Below, in pieces: positions 1-6,204 of a DNA stretch of 8,951 nt. Location of the stretch: contig JASLZV010000052.1 in the NCBI GenBank assembly GCA_030754715.1, positions 1-8,951 of the forward strand. Direction: 5' to 3'. Position numbers and translations under genes: made by a program. The stretch is from Phycisphaerae bacterium (GTDB lineage: Bacteria > Planctomycetota > Phycisphaerae > SM23-33). Under the pieces are notes generated by a model. The model was given only the letters and a program-made list of their open reading frames with translations. It was not told the origin of the DNA and ran no database searches. Positions within the stretch are counted from its first letter, which is position 1. Every line of letters begins with the position of its first letter.

Positions 1-82
1 CCGAGCCGCCGCCGGCGGTTTCAAATGTATCGCGGGCGCAAAGGCGTGGAGATCCTGTTACGCTGTGGGGGAACGTGTCGTG
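1..82. other. Flank downstream of the DUF4838 gene
   Basis: No gene is visible. CCGCC-GCC-GGCGG (6-18) forms a five-pair hairpin followed by TTTC on the plus strand. It could be a weak terminator for a gene entering from the left, or simply GC-rich sequence. Confidence 0.25.
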
Positions 83-2650
83 CTACTCTTGTGATCGCTC
101 CCGGGGCAGCATTCTTTCGAAGATGGCGCTGTCCCAGAAGACCGTGCCGTCGGAGATCCACTTGTTGAGCCTGACGAGAACCGAATCTGTCTCGTTCGGG
201 ACATCGAGAATGGACACGAGTTTGGCCCAGTCGCCCGATTTCTGGTTGGGATGTATCGTATAGCGGGTCGGGGGGGTCCAGAGCATCCGGGTTCCCTGGT
301 AGCACTCGATGGTTATTCCCGGCGGCGCATTGTCCTCGCGGACCTTGCCTATGTTTGCCCGGACCGTAAGGCGATATAGCCCACCGGCGGGAATTGCCAC
401 CCTCTGAGATATCGTGGCGCATTCGCTGTGAGTGCGCCCTGTGCGTGCGGCATATTTGCCTTTATAGGCCCGTGTTCTCATTACGTTGATCCTGCCGCCG
501 CTGGCGGCCCAGCCCTTGAAGTTTCCCGTCTCGAAATCGTGGTTTATCAGCAGATTGAACTTTTTTCTCCTGCGTGTCAGGGCGTAGATCTGCATCCTGG
601 CGGTTTCGTACAAACTGTCGGACGGCTGGACCTTGTGCCAGAAGTCCAATGTTCTCCTGGTTCCCAGCGACTTTCTCATGGACAGGCTGACGGAGGTGCA
701 CAAGTCATCAATCAGGGCCTTTTCGTGGCTGAAGATGGTAATCCCCACCGCAAAGGCCCAGTAAGATGGAAGGGCCATGCGGCGGTTGATGTGCTTGTAC
801 GCCAGCAGTTTGTCAAAGTAGAGTTTTCTGGTGACCAGCAGATCGGCGACCTTTTTTGCCAGTTTCATCGCGGCGGTCCTGGATCTCCTGGAGGCGATTT
901 TTTGACAAAGCGGAATCTTGAAGTATGTCATAAAACTCACAAGCATGGTGCGGTAGTATTTCCACGCGTCGGAGATCCTTTCAACGCGAAACTGCACGTG
1001 CGGGGTGTCGTCGGCGGCCAGGCGGGTCGCCGCGGCGATGCACTTGTCGAGAAATTTTACATCATCAGGTCTGTAAAGCAGAAACTCCTGATTCGGCCGG
1101 AGGGCCATCTGCCAACTCACATGTTTATAGAAGGCAAGCCTTTTCTTGCGGCCTCGCCTTTCGTATATCTCCTCCAGCCGGTCCCAGAACTCACGCATCG
1201 GCCCGGCCGCCTTGCCGTAGGAGTGTTGACAGAAGTCATTCATAATCTCGTTTACATCCGCGTTGACATCCCACTGGAGGGCCTGGATGTAATGGTACTT
1301 CGGGCCGTCGAAGCTCCAGTCGCCGTTGCATTCGCCGACGTGGGCCAATGCTTTGAGTTTGTCATGTCCCCACTTCAGATAGTCCTTGGCTGCATGAGGG
1401 TAGTGTCGAAAGCCCAGGAATGAGCTGCCGTACATATACGAATAGAGGTTCACCGATCGGCAGACCTTCATCCAGTTTTCGGCCATCTTGAGTTCTTCTT
1501 TGCTGACGATGGTCTTGGTAATGGCGATGTTGGGCGCCAGTTTGAATCGCGGCGGCTTTGCCGTGCCGGAATAGGCCAGGGCCTCAATCCACTTGTCGGG
1601 GTATTTTTTGCCGACCTCTTTGGCTACCTGGTTGACCCAGTGAAACCATACTTCGGTGGTCGTGTAGCCGGTGGAGTGGATGAACTTTTTACATTGTGGA
1701 CCCTCGCACCATCCGGCCCCGTCATTTTGGCCGACCGAGCATGTCAGCGCCTTGGGATTTTTGCTGAAGTAGTCAAGCACGTATTTGACCATATGCTTGA
1801 CCGTTTCGCGGTTCGTGGTGCAAATCTGCCAGCCGTTTCCATACTTCCACCACTGGCGCTTTCCCGCGAAGAATGCGAACCATTCGGGATGATCCCTGTA
1901 TTCATCGCTTTTAAAAACCGCCTGGATCGCATGGCCCCCGTATTGTCCGATCCCGCCCGGGCGCAGACGCAGACCCGTACGGTTGCGATTGTGATAGTAC
2001 ATGGCCAGGTCGGCTCTTTTGCTATAGTGCGGTTCGTAGGTTTTTGACAGGTCGCTGTTGAAGGCAATCGTGGACCGTGCGGGGACCACCTCCCCGTAGA
2101 CCGGATCGGGAAACAGCCAGCGAACGCCGCAGTAGTCGCGGAGAAACTGTTCCACCGCCCACTGGGACGAGGCGGGCAACTTGCCGGCCAGGATGAGGTG
2201 GACCCTGTCGCCGGATTTTACATATTTGATGATGTAGCCGTCGGCGAACAGTTTTTCGATTTTCGGGGCGTGCTGCTTGACGAATGCGTCCCGGCCCACG
2301 TGGATGATCGCACCTTTGGATCCCGGTGTTTGGACAACGGTAATCTCGCGGCTGGTGACTCGGGAAAGATAATGGCACAAGTCTTCGGCAGCAGCGGCGT
2401 CATTCTTTTTGTCCGTTGTCACGACACTCGGCAGCGGATCCTGATGTGACACCAGCGTGATCGTTACCACCGGTTCGGCCGTCTTGGCGGGCTGCGTTGT
2501 GGGCTTTGGCTTTGGGGGTATCAGTCCCGGCGGCAGCGGCAGCACCGGCGGGACACCATGTGCGACGCCACACGGAGAGATAATCGGCAGCAGCATACAA
2601 AGACAGGCGAAAAATCCGTTTCGCCGGAAAGACGTTACTTTGGTCGCCAT
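83..2650 (-). CDS. Secreted DUF4838 glycoside-hydrolase-like protein with C-terminal carbohydrate-binding-like domain
   Basis: This 855-residue protein is probably an exported glycan-degrading enzyme. Residues 1-32 form a signal peptide (basic TSFRRNG, hydrophobic FFACLCMLLPII, likely cleavage after AHG) with no proper lipobox. A proline-rich linker follows (33-60). Residues 61-200 look like the alpha-glucuronidase-type N-terminal domain, ending in the family hallmark CGVRWLFPDPVYGE (174-187). Residues 205-530 are the DUF4838 core, with HPEWFAF (254-260) and the motif SVGQNDGAGWCEGPQC (305-320). After a helical region, 698-845 resembles a CBM4/9-type beta-sandwich, opening NLLINHDFETGNFKGW (699-714). 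As I recall, some DUF4838 proteins were later placed in glycoside hydrolase family GH163 (endo-beta-N-acetylglucosaminidases); the substrate here cannot be read from sequence. The ATG at 2650 was chosen over an upstream in-frame start at 2893 because AAGGA lies 7 bases before it, it begins the signal peptide, and the promoter lies just upstream. The longer version would also overlap lspA. Confidence 0.85.
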   Translation of the reverse strand: MATKVTSFRRNGFFACLCMLLPIISPCGVAHGVPPVLPLPPGLIPPKPKPTTQPAKTAEPVVTITLVSHQDPLPSVVTTDKKNDAAAAEDLCHYLSRVTSREITVVQTPGSKGAIIHVGRDAFVKQHAPKIEKLFADGYIIKYVKSGDRVHLILAGKLPASSQWAVEQFLRDYCGVRWLFPDPVYGEVVPARSTIAFNSDLSKTYEPHYSKRADLAMYYHNRNRTGLRLRPGGIGQYGGHAIQAVFKSDEYRDHPEWFAFFAGKRQWWKYGNGWQICTTNRETVKHMVKYVLDYFSKNPKALTCSVGQNDGAGWCEGPQCKKFIHSTGYTTTEVWFHWVNQVAKEVGKKYPDKWIEALAYSGTAKPPRFKLAPNIAITKTIVSKEELKMAENWMKVCRSVNLYSYMYGSSFLGFRHYPHAAKDYLKWGHDKLKALAHVGECNGDWSFDGPKYHYIQALQWDVNADVNEIMNDFCQHSYGKAAGPMREFWDRLEEIYERRGRKKRLAFYKHVSWQMALRPNQEFLLYRPDDVKFLDKCIAAATRLAADDTPHVQFRVERISDAWKYYRTMLVSFMTYFKIPLCQKIASRRSRTAAMKLAKKVADLLVTRKLYFDKLLAYKHINRRMALPSYWAFAVGITIFSHEKALIDDLCTSVSLSMRKSLGTRRTLDFWHKVQPSDSLYETARMQIYALTRRRKKFNLLINHDFETGNFKGWAASGGRINVMRTRAYKGKYAARTGRTHSECATISQRVAIPAGGLYRLTVRANIGKVREDNAPPGITIECYQGTRMLWTPPTRYTIHPNQKSGDWAKLVSILDVPNETDSVLVRLNKWISDGTVFWDSAIFERMLPRERSQE

Positions 2651-2669
2651 GATATGTTCCTTACCAAGG

Positions 2670-2698
2670 ATTATATGAGAATCCTGTGGTCCAACCAA
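2670..2698 (-). promoter_or_regulatory. Sigma70-type promoter of the DUF4838 gene
   Basis: On the minus strand a -35 box TTGGTT (2693-2698) is followed by exactly 17 bases and a perfect -10 box TATAAT (2670-2675). Transcription would start near 2663, only about 13 bases before the ATG at 2650, so the leader consists of little more than the Shine-Dalgarno AAGGA (2658-2662). This lets the gene be transcribed independently of the upstream lspA operon. Confidence 0.7.
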
Positions 2699-2791
2699 TC
2701 CGGCCGGTAATCCCGTTTCCCTTGCCGGCGTCGCCTCCTGTGTGTTACCACGCCAGGGCCTCCTGCCGGAATTGCTGTCTCCGCGCTTCGG

Positions 2792-2817
2792 CGCCGGGTG
2801 CCTGAAGGCAGGCGGCG
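2792..2817 (-). terminator. Possible GC-rich hairpin downstream of lspA
   Basis: Nine bases after the lspA stop codon the minus strand can fold CGCCG-CCTG with CAGG-CGGCG around a CCTT tetraloop. There is a four-base asymmetric bulge and no uridine tract. It may end or stabilise the lspA transcript, but it does not meet the usual rule for an intrinsic terminator. Confidence 0.3.
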
Positions 2818-2825
2818 GGTGGGTT

Positions 2826-3515
2826 TCAGCTCCCGGCTTTCTGTTTTCGCCCCGAGATGATCCATCGCAGGGCCAGCACACCCACGCCGACAACCAGCAG
2901 CATGTCGGCTACGTTGAATACCCACGGATATCCGATCTCGCTGCAGTCGATGAAGTCACGGACGTTGTGGCGGATCGGGGCCACCACCGGCAGGGAGATG
3001 CTGCTGAACAGGCGGTCATACAGATTGCCCAGCGCTCCAGCTAGGATGAACGCCATCGACACGTGCAGTCCCCAGGCTCGGCGCCCGGAGGTGCCGAAGA
3101 AATACAGCACCAACACTGTAGTGGCTGCGGTGGCCAGGCCCACAATCAGTCGGTGGACAGTCTGGGATTCATGCATCACCGTGCCGAACACCGCGCCCGG
3201 GTTGGCCGAGAGGGTAAACTTGACCCCAGGGCAGATCTGGCGGTGCAGGTCAAGCATGTGGAGCATTTCGCGGACATCAGGACGGCCGGTCGTCTTCGGC
3301 GCGGCGTGCCGGATTTGCTCGATACGCCAAGGCAGTTGCGGGTCGTCCAGCAGGGTCTGGAAGACATAGTGCTTGGTGAGAAGGTCGCCCGCCAGCGACA
3401 CCAGAACCACCGCGGCGAACACGATGACGGCCAGAGGGCTTCGCAATGCGCGCTGGTGCAGGGCGGCGGGGGGACTGGAGGCCGGAGGGTTTGCCTGTTT
3501 TTTGCTGTTGGGCAA
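2826..3515 (-). CDS. lspA: Lipoprotein signal peptidase (signal peptidase II)
   Basis: LspA is the inner-membrane aspartyl protease that removes the signal peptide from diacylglyceryl-modified prolipoproteins. Four membrane segments are visible: about 27-45, 122-140, 147-164 and 199-219. The family motifs are present: D44 and K48 in AGDLLTKHY, SANPGAVFG (103-111), AGALGNLYDR (159-168) with catalytic D167, and VFNVAD (199-204) with catalytic D204. At 229 residues it is longer than the usual 160-170. There is a polar N-terminal extension of about 26 residues, and roughly 45 residues lie between the first membrane segment and the NPGA motif, where ordinary family members have about 20. It is probably co-transcribed with the DksA-like gene 25 bases upstream. 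The start is a TTG, chosen because the upstream ATG at 3525 is in another frame and abuts the ribosome-binding site; a start further in cannot be excluded. Confidence 0.93.
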   Translation of the reverse strand: MPNSKKQANPPASSPPAALHQRALRSPLAVIVFAAVVLVSLAGDLLTKHYVFQTLLDDPQLPWRIEQIRHAAPKTTGRPDVREMLHMLDLHRQICPGVKFTLSANPGAVFGTVMHESQTVHRLIVGLATAATTVLVLYFFGTSGRRAWGLHVSMAFILAGALGNLYDRLFSSISLPVVAPIRHNVRDFIDCSEIGYPWVFNVADMLLVVGVGVLALRWIISGRKQKAGS

Positions 3516-3525
3516 GGTGGCGCAT

Positions 3526-3530
3526 CCTCC
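3526..3530 (-). promoter_or_regulatory. Ribosome-binding site deciding the lspA TTG start
   Basis: A strong GGAGG on the minus strand lies 10 bases before the in-frame TTG at 3515. The ATG immediately after it (3525-3523) is too close to be used and opens a different frame without LspA motifs. The site sits in the 25-base gap after the DksA-like gene. Confidence 0.6.
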
Positions 3531-3540
3531 AGAACGGGGG

Positions 3541-4128
3541 TTATAGGTCTTCTTCGTCCGGCTCGTCGGGGTGAACCAAGCCCTTTTCCACCATACGGGC
3601 GTAGTCGATGTTGTACTTGGCCCACGGCCGCGCCCTCAGGCGAGCCAGGCCGATTCGCTTGCCGGTGCCCATGCATATCCCGAAGGTCCGGTTTTCGATG
3701 CGTGCGAGGGCCTCGTCGATCTCCTCCAGCAGAGCCCGCTCGCTTTCCAGCAGGCCCAGAGAGAACTCATGTTCGTAGTTGTCGGTGCCCAGGTCGGCCG
3801 GATGGGTGGGCATGTTGGACAGGTCGCTTCCATCGCCGCGCCCACCGCGGCGTGCGGCCTCTGCCTTGATGCCGCTCATATCGCCCAGGATCGAGTGGCG
3901 CTTGTCGAGGAGCATCTGGCGGAATTCCTTGAGTTGAGCCTTGGTCAGGGGGGTCTTGACTGATCGCAGGGTCTTCCTTGTACCCTTGGAGCTCTTGGCC
4001 GCTTTTCGGGTGATTTTCTTGGCGGTCTTTTGGGCGGTTTTTTTGGCCGTCCTTTTGCCGGAGGTTTGCTTTGCCCCCGTCTTGCGATTGTCGCCGGGCG
4101 ATTTTCCTTTATCTGCCTTCTTGGCCAC
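3541..4128 (-). CDS. DksA/TraR-family protein with histone-H1-like N-terminal tail and degenerate zinc finger
   Basis: This 195-residue protein is a likely regulator that binds RNA polymerase through its secondary channel, as DksA relatives do. Residues 1-58 are a low-complexity Lys/Ala/Thr tail ([18 protein letters not shown]), like histone H1 or nucleoid proteins. Residues 59-148 form the coiled-coil body ([17 protein letters not shown] and [25 protein letters not shown]), with [13 protein letters not shown] (109-121) at the tip region, as in YteA-like members. The zinc-finger region [30 protein letters not shown] (150-179) keeps its fold-like pattern but only C152 of the four cysteines; the others are T155, N173 and Y176. 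It therefore should not bind zinc in the classical way. The start is GTG, with GAGG at 4137-4140 eight bases upstream. It is the first gene of an operon with lspA. The family call is firm; its regulatory activity is inferred. Confidence 0.88.
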   Translation of the reverse strand: MAKKADKGKSPGDNRKTGAKQTSGKRTAKKTAQKTAKKITRKAAKSSKGTRKTLRSVKTPLTKAQLKEFRQMLLDKRHSILGDMSGIKAEAARRGGRGDGSDLSNMPTHPADLGTDNYEHEFSLGLLESERALLEEIDEALARIENRTFGICMGTGKRIGLARLRARPWAKYNIDYARMVEKGLVHPDEPDEEDL

Positions 4129-4201
4129 GGTGAAATCCTCAACAAGTTGCCGGACCGGCCGGGGCGGACATTGGCTCCCCGGCCTCTATATAAGGCGGGG
4201 G

Positions 4202-4230
4202 AGTATAGATTCGCCCGCCGCTGCTGTCAA
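4202..4230 (-). promoter_or_regulatory. Sigma70-type promoter of the DksA-like gene-lspA operon
   Basis: On the minus strand a perfect -35 box TTGACA (4225-4230) is followed by 17 bases and a -10 box TATACT (4202-4207). The predicted start near 4195 gives a leader of about 67 bases before the GTG at 4128. It is one of the best promoter matches in the window and suggests strong constitutive expression of the pair. Confidence 0.75.
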
Positions 4231-4250
4231 GGCCATTGGTGGGGAAATTT

Positions 4251-4332
4251 GCAGGGTGTTTACATCCGCGCTGGCTGGGGTTCGCGCCGCCACGACCGGC
4301 CGGGCGCATTTGTCCTTTGCAAACACCTCTGC
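4251..4332 (+). other. Imperfect long-range inverted repeat upstream of metK
   Basis: GCAGGGTGTTT (4251-4261) is the complement of AAACACCTCTGC (4321-4332), apart from one extra base. The arms are 59 bases apart and enclose GC-rich sequence able to form smaller hairpins. The right arm overlaps the proposed metK promoter. It could be a regulator-binding arrangement or, if transcription starts further upstream, the closing stem of a structured leader. No known SAM riboswitch class was recognised. Confidence 0.4.
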
Positions 4333-4345
4333 GGTGCGATAGACT
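4317..4345 (+). promoter_or_regulatory. Candidate promoter of metK
   Basis: TTGCAA (4317-4322), 17 bases, then TAGACT (4340-4345). Each box matches the sigma70 consensus at four of six positions, so this is a moderate candidate. It would start the transcript near 4352 and give a leader of about 56 bases. Confidence 0.4.
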
Positions 4346-4369
4346 CCCCGGTTTTGAGGCACAGGCTTG

Positions 4370-4388
4370 TCCGCGGGTTGCCCGCGGA
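4370..4388 (+). other. Perfect inverted repeat just before the metK ribosome-binding site
   Basis: TCCGCGGG and CCCGCGGA pair perfectly over eight bases around a TTG loop. The hairpin ends two bases before the Shine-Dalgarno region AAAGGAAG (4391-4398). It could affect ribosome access to metK mRNA or be an operator for a dimeric regulator. There is no uridine tract, so it is unlikely to be a terminator. Confidence 0.5.
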
Positions 4389-4407
4389 AGAAAGGAAGCA
4401 GCCGACC

Positions 4408-5637
4408 ATGACCCGCCGAAAACCGCGCAAGTCGCACTTTTTCACGAGTGAATCGGTAACCAGAGGGCATCCCGATAAGGTTGCCGACCAGATTTCCGAT
4501 GCGATTCTGGACAGCCTGTTGGCCATGGACCCCCACGCCCGTGTGGCCTGCGAAACGCTGGTCACCACCGGTCTGGTCGTGCTTAGCGGCGAGATTACCG
4601 TCCATAATCCCAAGGCCCAGGCGGCCCTCCAGAACGCCGAACAGACCACCAGAAACGTCATCAAGAAAATCGGCTACGACGATCCGGAAGTCGGTTTTGA
4701 CTACCGCTCCTGCGCCGTGCTGGCTACCTTGCACAGCCAGTCGGTTGACATTTCTCAGGGCGTGACATCCGGCAAGAGCGTCAACCGGCACCAGGGCGCC
4801 GGAGACCAGGGCCTGATGTTCGGCTTTGCCTGTGACGAGACCAGCGTGCTGATGCCGCTGCCGATCTACTTGGCCCATCGGTTGACCGAGAAACTCACCC
4901 AGGTCCGCGAATCCGGAGAGGTGAACTGGATCCGGCCGGACGGGAAGACCCAGGTCACCATCGAGTACACAGGCGGCACGCCAAAGCGAATTGATACCGT
5001 CGTGTTGTCCACCCAGCACACCGAAGCGGTAATCAACCCCCGAACCGGCAACATGTCCGAGAAGGCCCGCAAGGTCCTGATCGACAAGGTCATCAAGCCG
5101 ATCGTGACGGTCGAGTGCCCCCAACTGTGGAACCGCCGGATTAAGTTCCACATCAATCCCACGGGGCGGTTTGTGATCGGCGGTCCGTTCGGAGACACCG
5201 GGCTGACCGGCAGGAAGATTATCGTCGACACCTATGGCGGGCGCGGCGCACACGGCGGTGGGGCGTTCTCCGGCAAGGACCCCTCCAAGGTGGACCGCTC
5301 CGCAAGTTACATGGCCCGCTACGTTGCCAAGAACATTGTGGCTGCCAAACTCGCCAGGGTCTGCGAGATCCAGTTGTCATATGCCATTGGCGTCCCGCAG
5401 CCAACCAGTGTTCTAGTGGACTGCGAAGGGACGGCCGCGATCGATCTGGACGTGCTCGAAAAGGCCGTCATGGATCTGTTTCCGCTGGACCCCAGGGGGA
5501 TCATCAATCACCTGAACCTGCTGCGCCCGATCTACATGGAAACTGCCCACGACGGGCACTTCGGGCGAAAAGGCAGGAACTTCACCTGGGAAAGAACCGA
5601 CATGACCAAGGCCCTGCGAAAGGCCTGCGGCCTGTAA
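4408..5637 (+). CDS. metK: S-adenosylmethionine synthetase
   Basis: MetK makes S-adenosylmethionine from methionine and ATP, releasing phosphate and pyrophosphate. It is a cytosolic enzyme, tetrameric in characterised bacteria. The 409-residue product carries all the diagnostic motifs: [16 protein letters not shown] (20-35) with H21 and D23, the hexapeptide GAGDQG (130-135), [16 protein letters not shown] (255-270), and the loop [17 protein letters not shown] (283-299) with the ATP- and metal-binding K290, K294 and D296. It is slightly longer than the E. coli enzyme (about 384). An open frame extends upstream to 4030, but the ATG at 4408 is preferred: AGGAAG lies nine bases upstream and homology begins at residue 9 ([12 protein letters not shown]). 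It is divergent from the DksA-like gene and convergent with rpmH. Confidence 0.97.
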   Translation: MTRRKPRKSHFFTSESVTRGHPDKVADQISDAILDSLLAMDPHARVACETLVTTGLVVLSGEITVHNPKAQAALQNAEQTTRNVIKKIGYDDPEVGFDYRSCAVLATLHSQSVDISQGVTSGKSVNRHQGAGDQGLMFGFACDETSVLMPLPIYLAHRLTEKLTQVRESGEVNWIRPDGKTQVTIEYTGGTPKRIDTVVLSTQHTEAVINPRTGNMSEKARKVLIDKVIKPIVTVECPQLWNRRIKFHINPTGRFVIGGPFGDTGLTGRKIIVDTYGGRGAHGGGAFSGKDPSKVDRSASYMARYVAKNIVAAKLARVCEIQLSYAIGVPQPTSVLVDCEGTAAIDLDVLEKAVMDLFPLDPRGIINHLNLLRPIYMETAHDGHFGRKGRNFTWERTDMTKALRKACGL

Positions 5638-5647
5638 CGGGGTATTG

Positions 5648-5666
5648 GGCCGCAGAGATTGTGGCC
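5648..5666 (+). terminator. Hairpin just after metK
   Basis: Ten bases after the metK stop codon, GGCCGCA pairs with TGTGGCC (one G-U pair) around a five-base loop. No uridine tract follows, so it is a weak candidate for 3'-end formation or mRNA stabilisation rather than a standard intrinsic terminator. Confidence 0.3.
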
Positions 5667-5823
5667 TGCGAGGAAGTCCGGCAGAACAGGAAAGCCTTAC
5701 GTTTGATCATCCGCAGGCTCTTGTTGAACGAAGTGAGAGTTCGTGCGATGTGCGACTGGGTTGCCCTTATTGCTTGCGATTGGCAGGGAACGGAAACCAT
5801 CGCGAGTTTAATGCCGAAGCACC

Positions 5824-5958
5824 TCAAACCACTTGCACCTTTCGGCCCTTGCGGCGCTTGCGGTTGATGATTTTGCGGCCGCTGGCGGTCCGCATGCGGG
5901 CGCGAAAACCGTGCTTTCGGAGCCGTTTACGTTTTGAAATCCTATGGGGGTAGTGCAT
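5824..5958 (-). CDS. rpmH: 50S ribosomal protein L34
   Basis: A 44-codon gene encodes a very basic peptide containing KRLRKHGFRARM (11-22) and RTASGRKIINRKRRKGRK (23-40). This is the highly conserved core of ribosomal protein L34, a small protein of the large ribosomal subunit that packs against 23S rRNA. The N-terminus MHYPHRISK differs from the usual MKRTYQPS. The ATG at 5958 is supported by GAGGT (5964-5968) five bases upstream. It has its own promoter and faces the end of metK. In many bacteria rpmH is followed by rnpA (RNase P protein), but the 186 bases between its stop and metK encode nothing resembling RnpA, so it appears monocistronic. Confidence 0.95.
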   Translation of the reverse strand: MHYPHRISKRKRLRKHGFRARMRTASGRKIINRKRRKGRKVQVV

Positions 5959-6016
5959 CAGTTACCTCATGGGTGGTTTTATTTTCTTGTCCGTCATCAG
6001 CGTCCGGCGGCGGCGG

Positions 6017-6045
6017 ACTATAGATAACTGCTGCCCGGATCGCAA
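6017..6045 (-). promoter_or_regulatory. Sigma70-type promoter of rpmH
   Basis: On the minus strand TTGCGA (6040-6045), 17 bases, then TATAGT (6017-6022). The predicted start near 6010 gives a leader of about 50 bases to the rpmH ATG. A 5-bp inverted repeat, CCGGC/GCCGG (6064-6079), lies just upstream and is of unknown meaning. Confidence 0.65.
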
Positions 6046-6152
6046 GAGAAAAATCTTATGATTCCGGCCACGCAGCCGGGGCGGGGAAGTATCTTGCCCT
6101 GGTCTGGTCGTTGCGCTCAGTTGCTGTTGGGCGGTTCGTCCCGGCTGGAGGT

Positions 6153-6197
6153 TATAATGGCTCGGCGCTGCAATGTTTGCCCCGATTAGGATACAAT
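6153..6197 (+). promoter_or_regulatory. Two candidate -10 boxes for the CYTH gene
   Basis: A perfect TATAAT lies at 6153-6158 without a good -35 partner. A second box, TACAAT, lies at 6192-6197, with a weak CTGCAA 18 bases before it. The first would give a leader of about 40 bases. The second lies seven bases before the ATG at 6205 and would give a leaderless transcript. Neither can be preferred from sequence alone. Confidence 0.35.
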
Positions 6198-6204
6198 TGC
6201 GGTC

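Noticed and set aside
428..1423. Long plus-strand frame of 331 codons
   Set aside because: It is antisense to the DUF4838 gene, lies in its shadow, and has no recognisable domain.
3063..3869. Plus-strand frame of 268 codons
   Set aside because: It is antisense across lspA and the DksA-like gene, both of which have clear conserved motifs.
4386..4404. GGAAGAAAGGAAGCAGCC resembles the apical loop of SRP RNA
   Set aside because: The spacing differs, the flanks form a different hairpin, and the purine-rich part is the metK Shine-Dalgarno.
4186..5253. Minus-strand frame of 355 codons
   Set aside because: It is antisense to metK; the codon pattern is explained by metK and no family is recognised.
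5666..5696. GCGAGGAAGTCCGG resembles the conserved 5' part of RNase P RNA
   Set aside because: Only a short match. The gap is far too small for rnpB, and the matching 3' conserved segment is absent.
5582..5827. Minus-strand 81-codon frame directly after rpmH, in the usual position of rnpA
   Set aside because: It lacks any RnpA feature (no RNRxKR, no SVSKKVG-like segment), starts with TTG overlapping the rpmH stop, and runs antisense into the end of metK.
5813..5846. GCCGAA/TTCGGC inverted repeat across the rpmH stop codon
   Set aside because: The arms are six bases with a 22-base loop and no uridine tract on the rpmH strand; too weak to call a terminator.
5661..5867. Plus-strand frame starting with GTG after metK
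   Set aside because: There is no ribosome-binding site, it overlaps rpmH antisense, and it matches no family I recognise.
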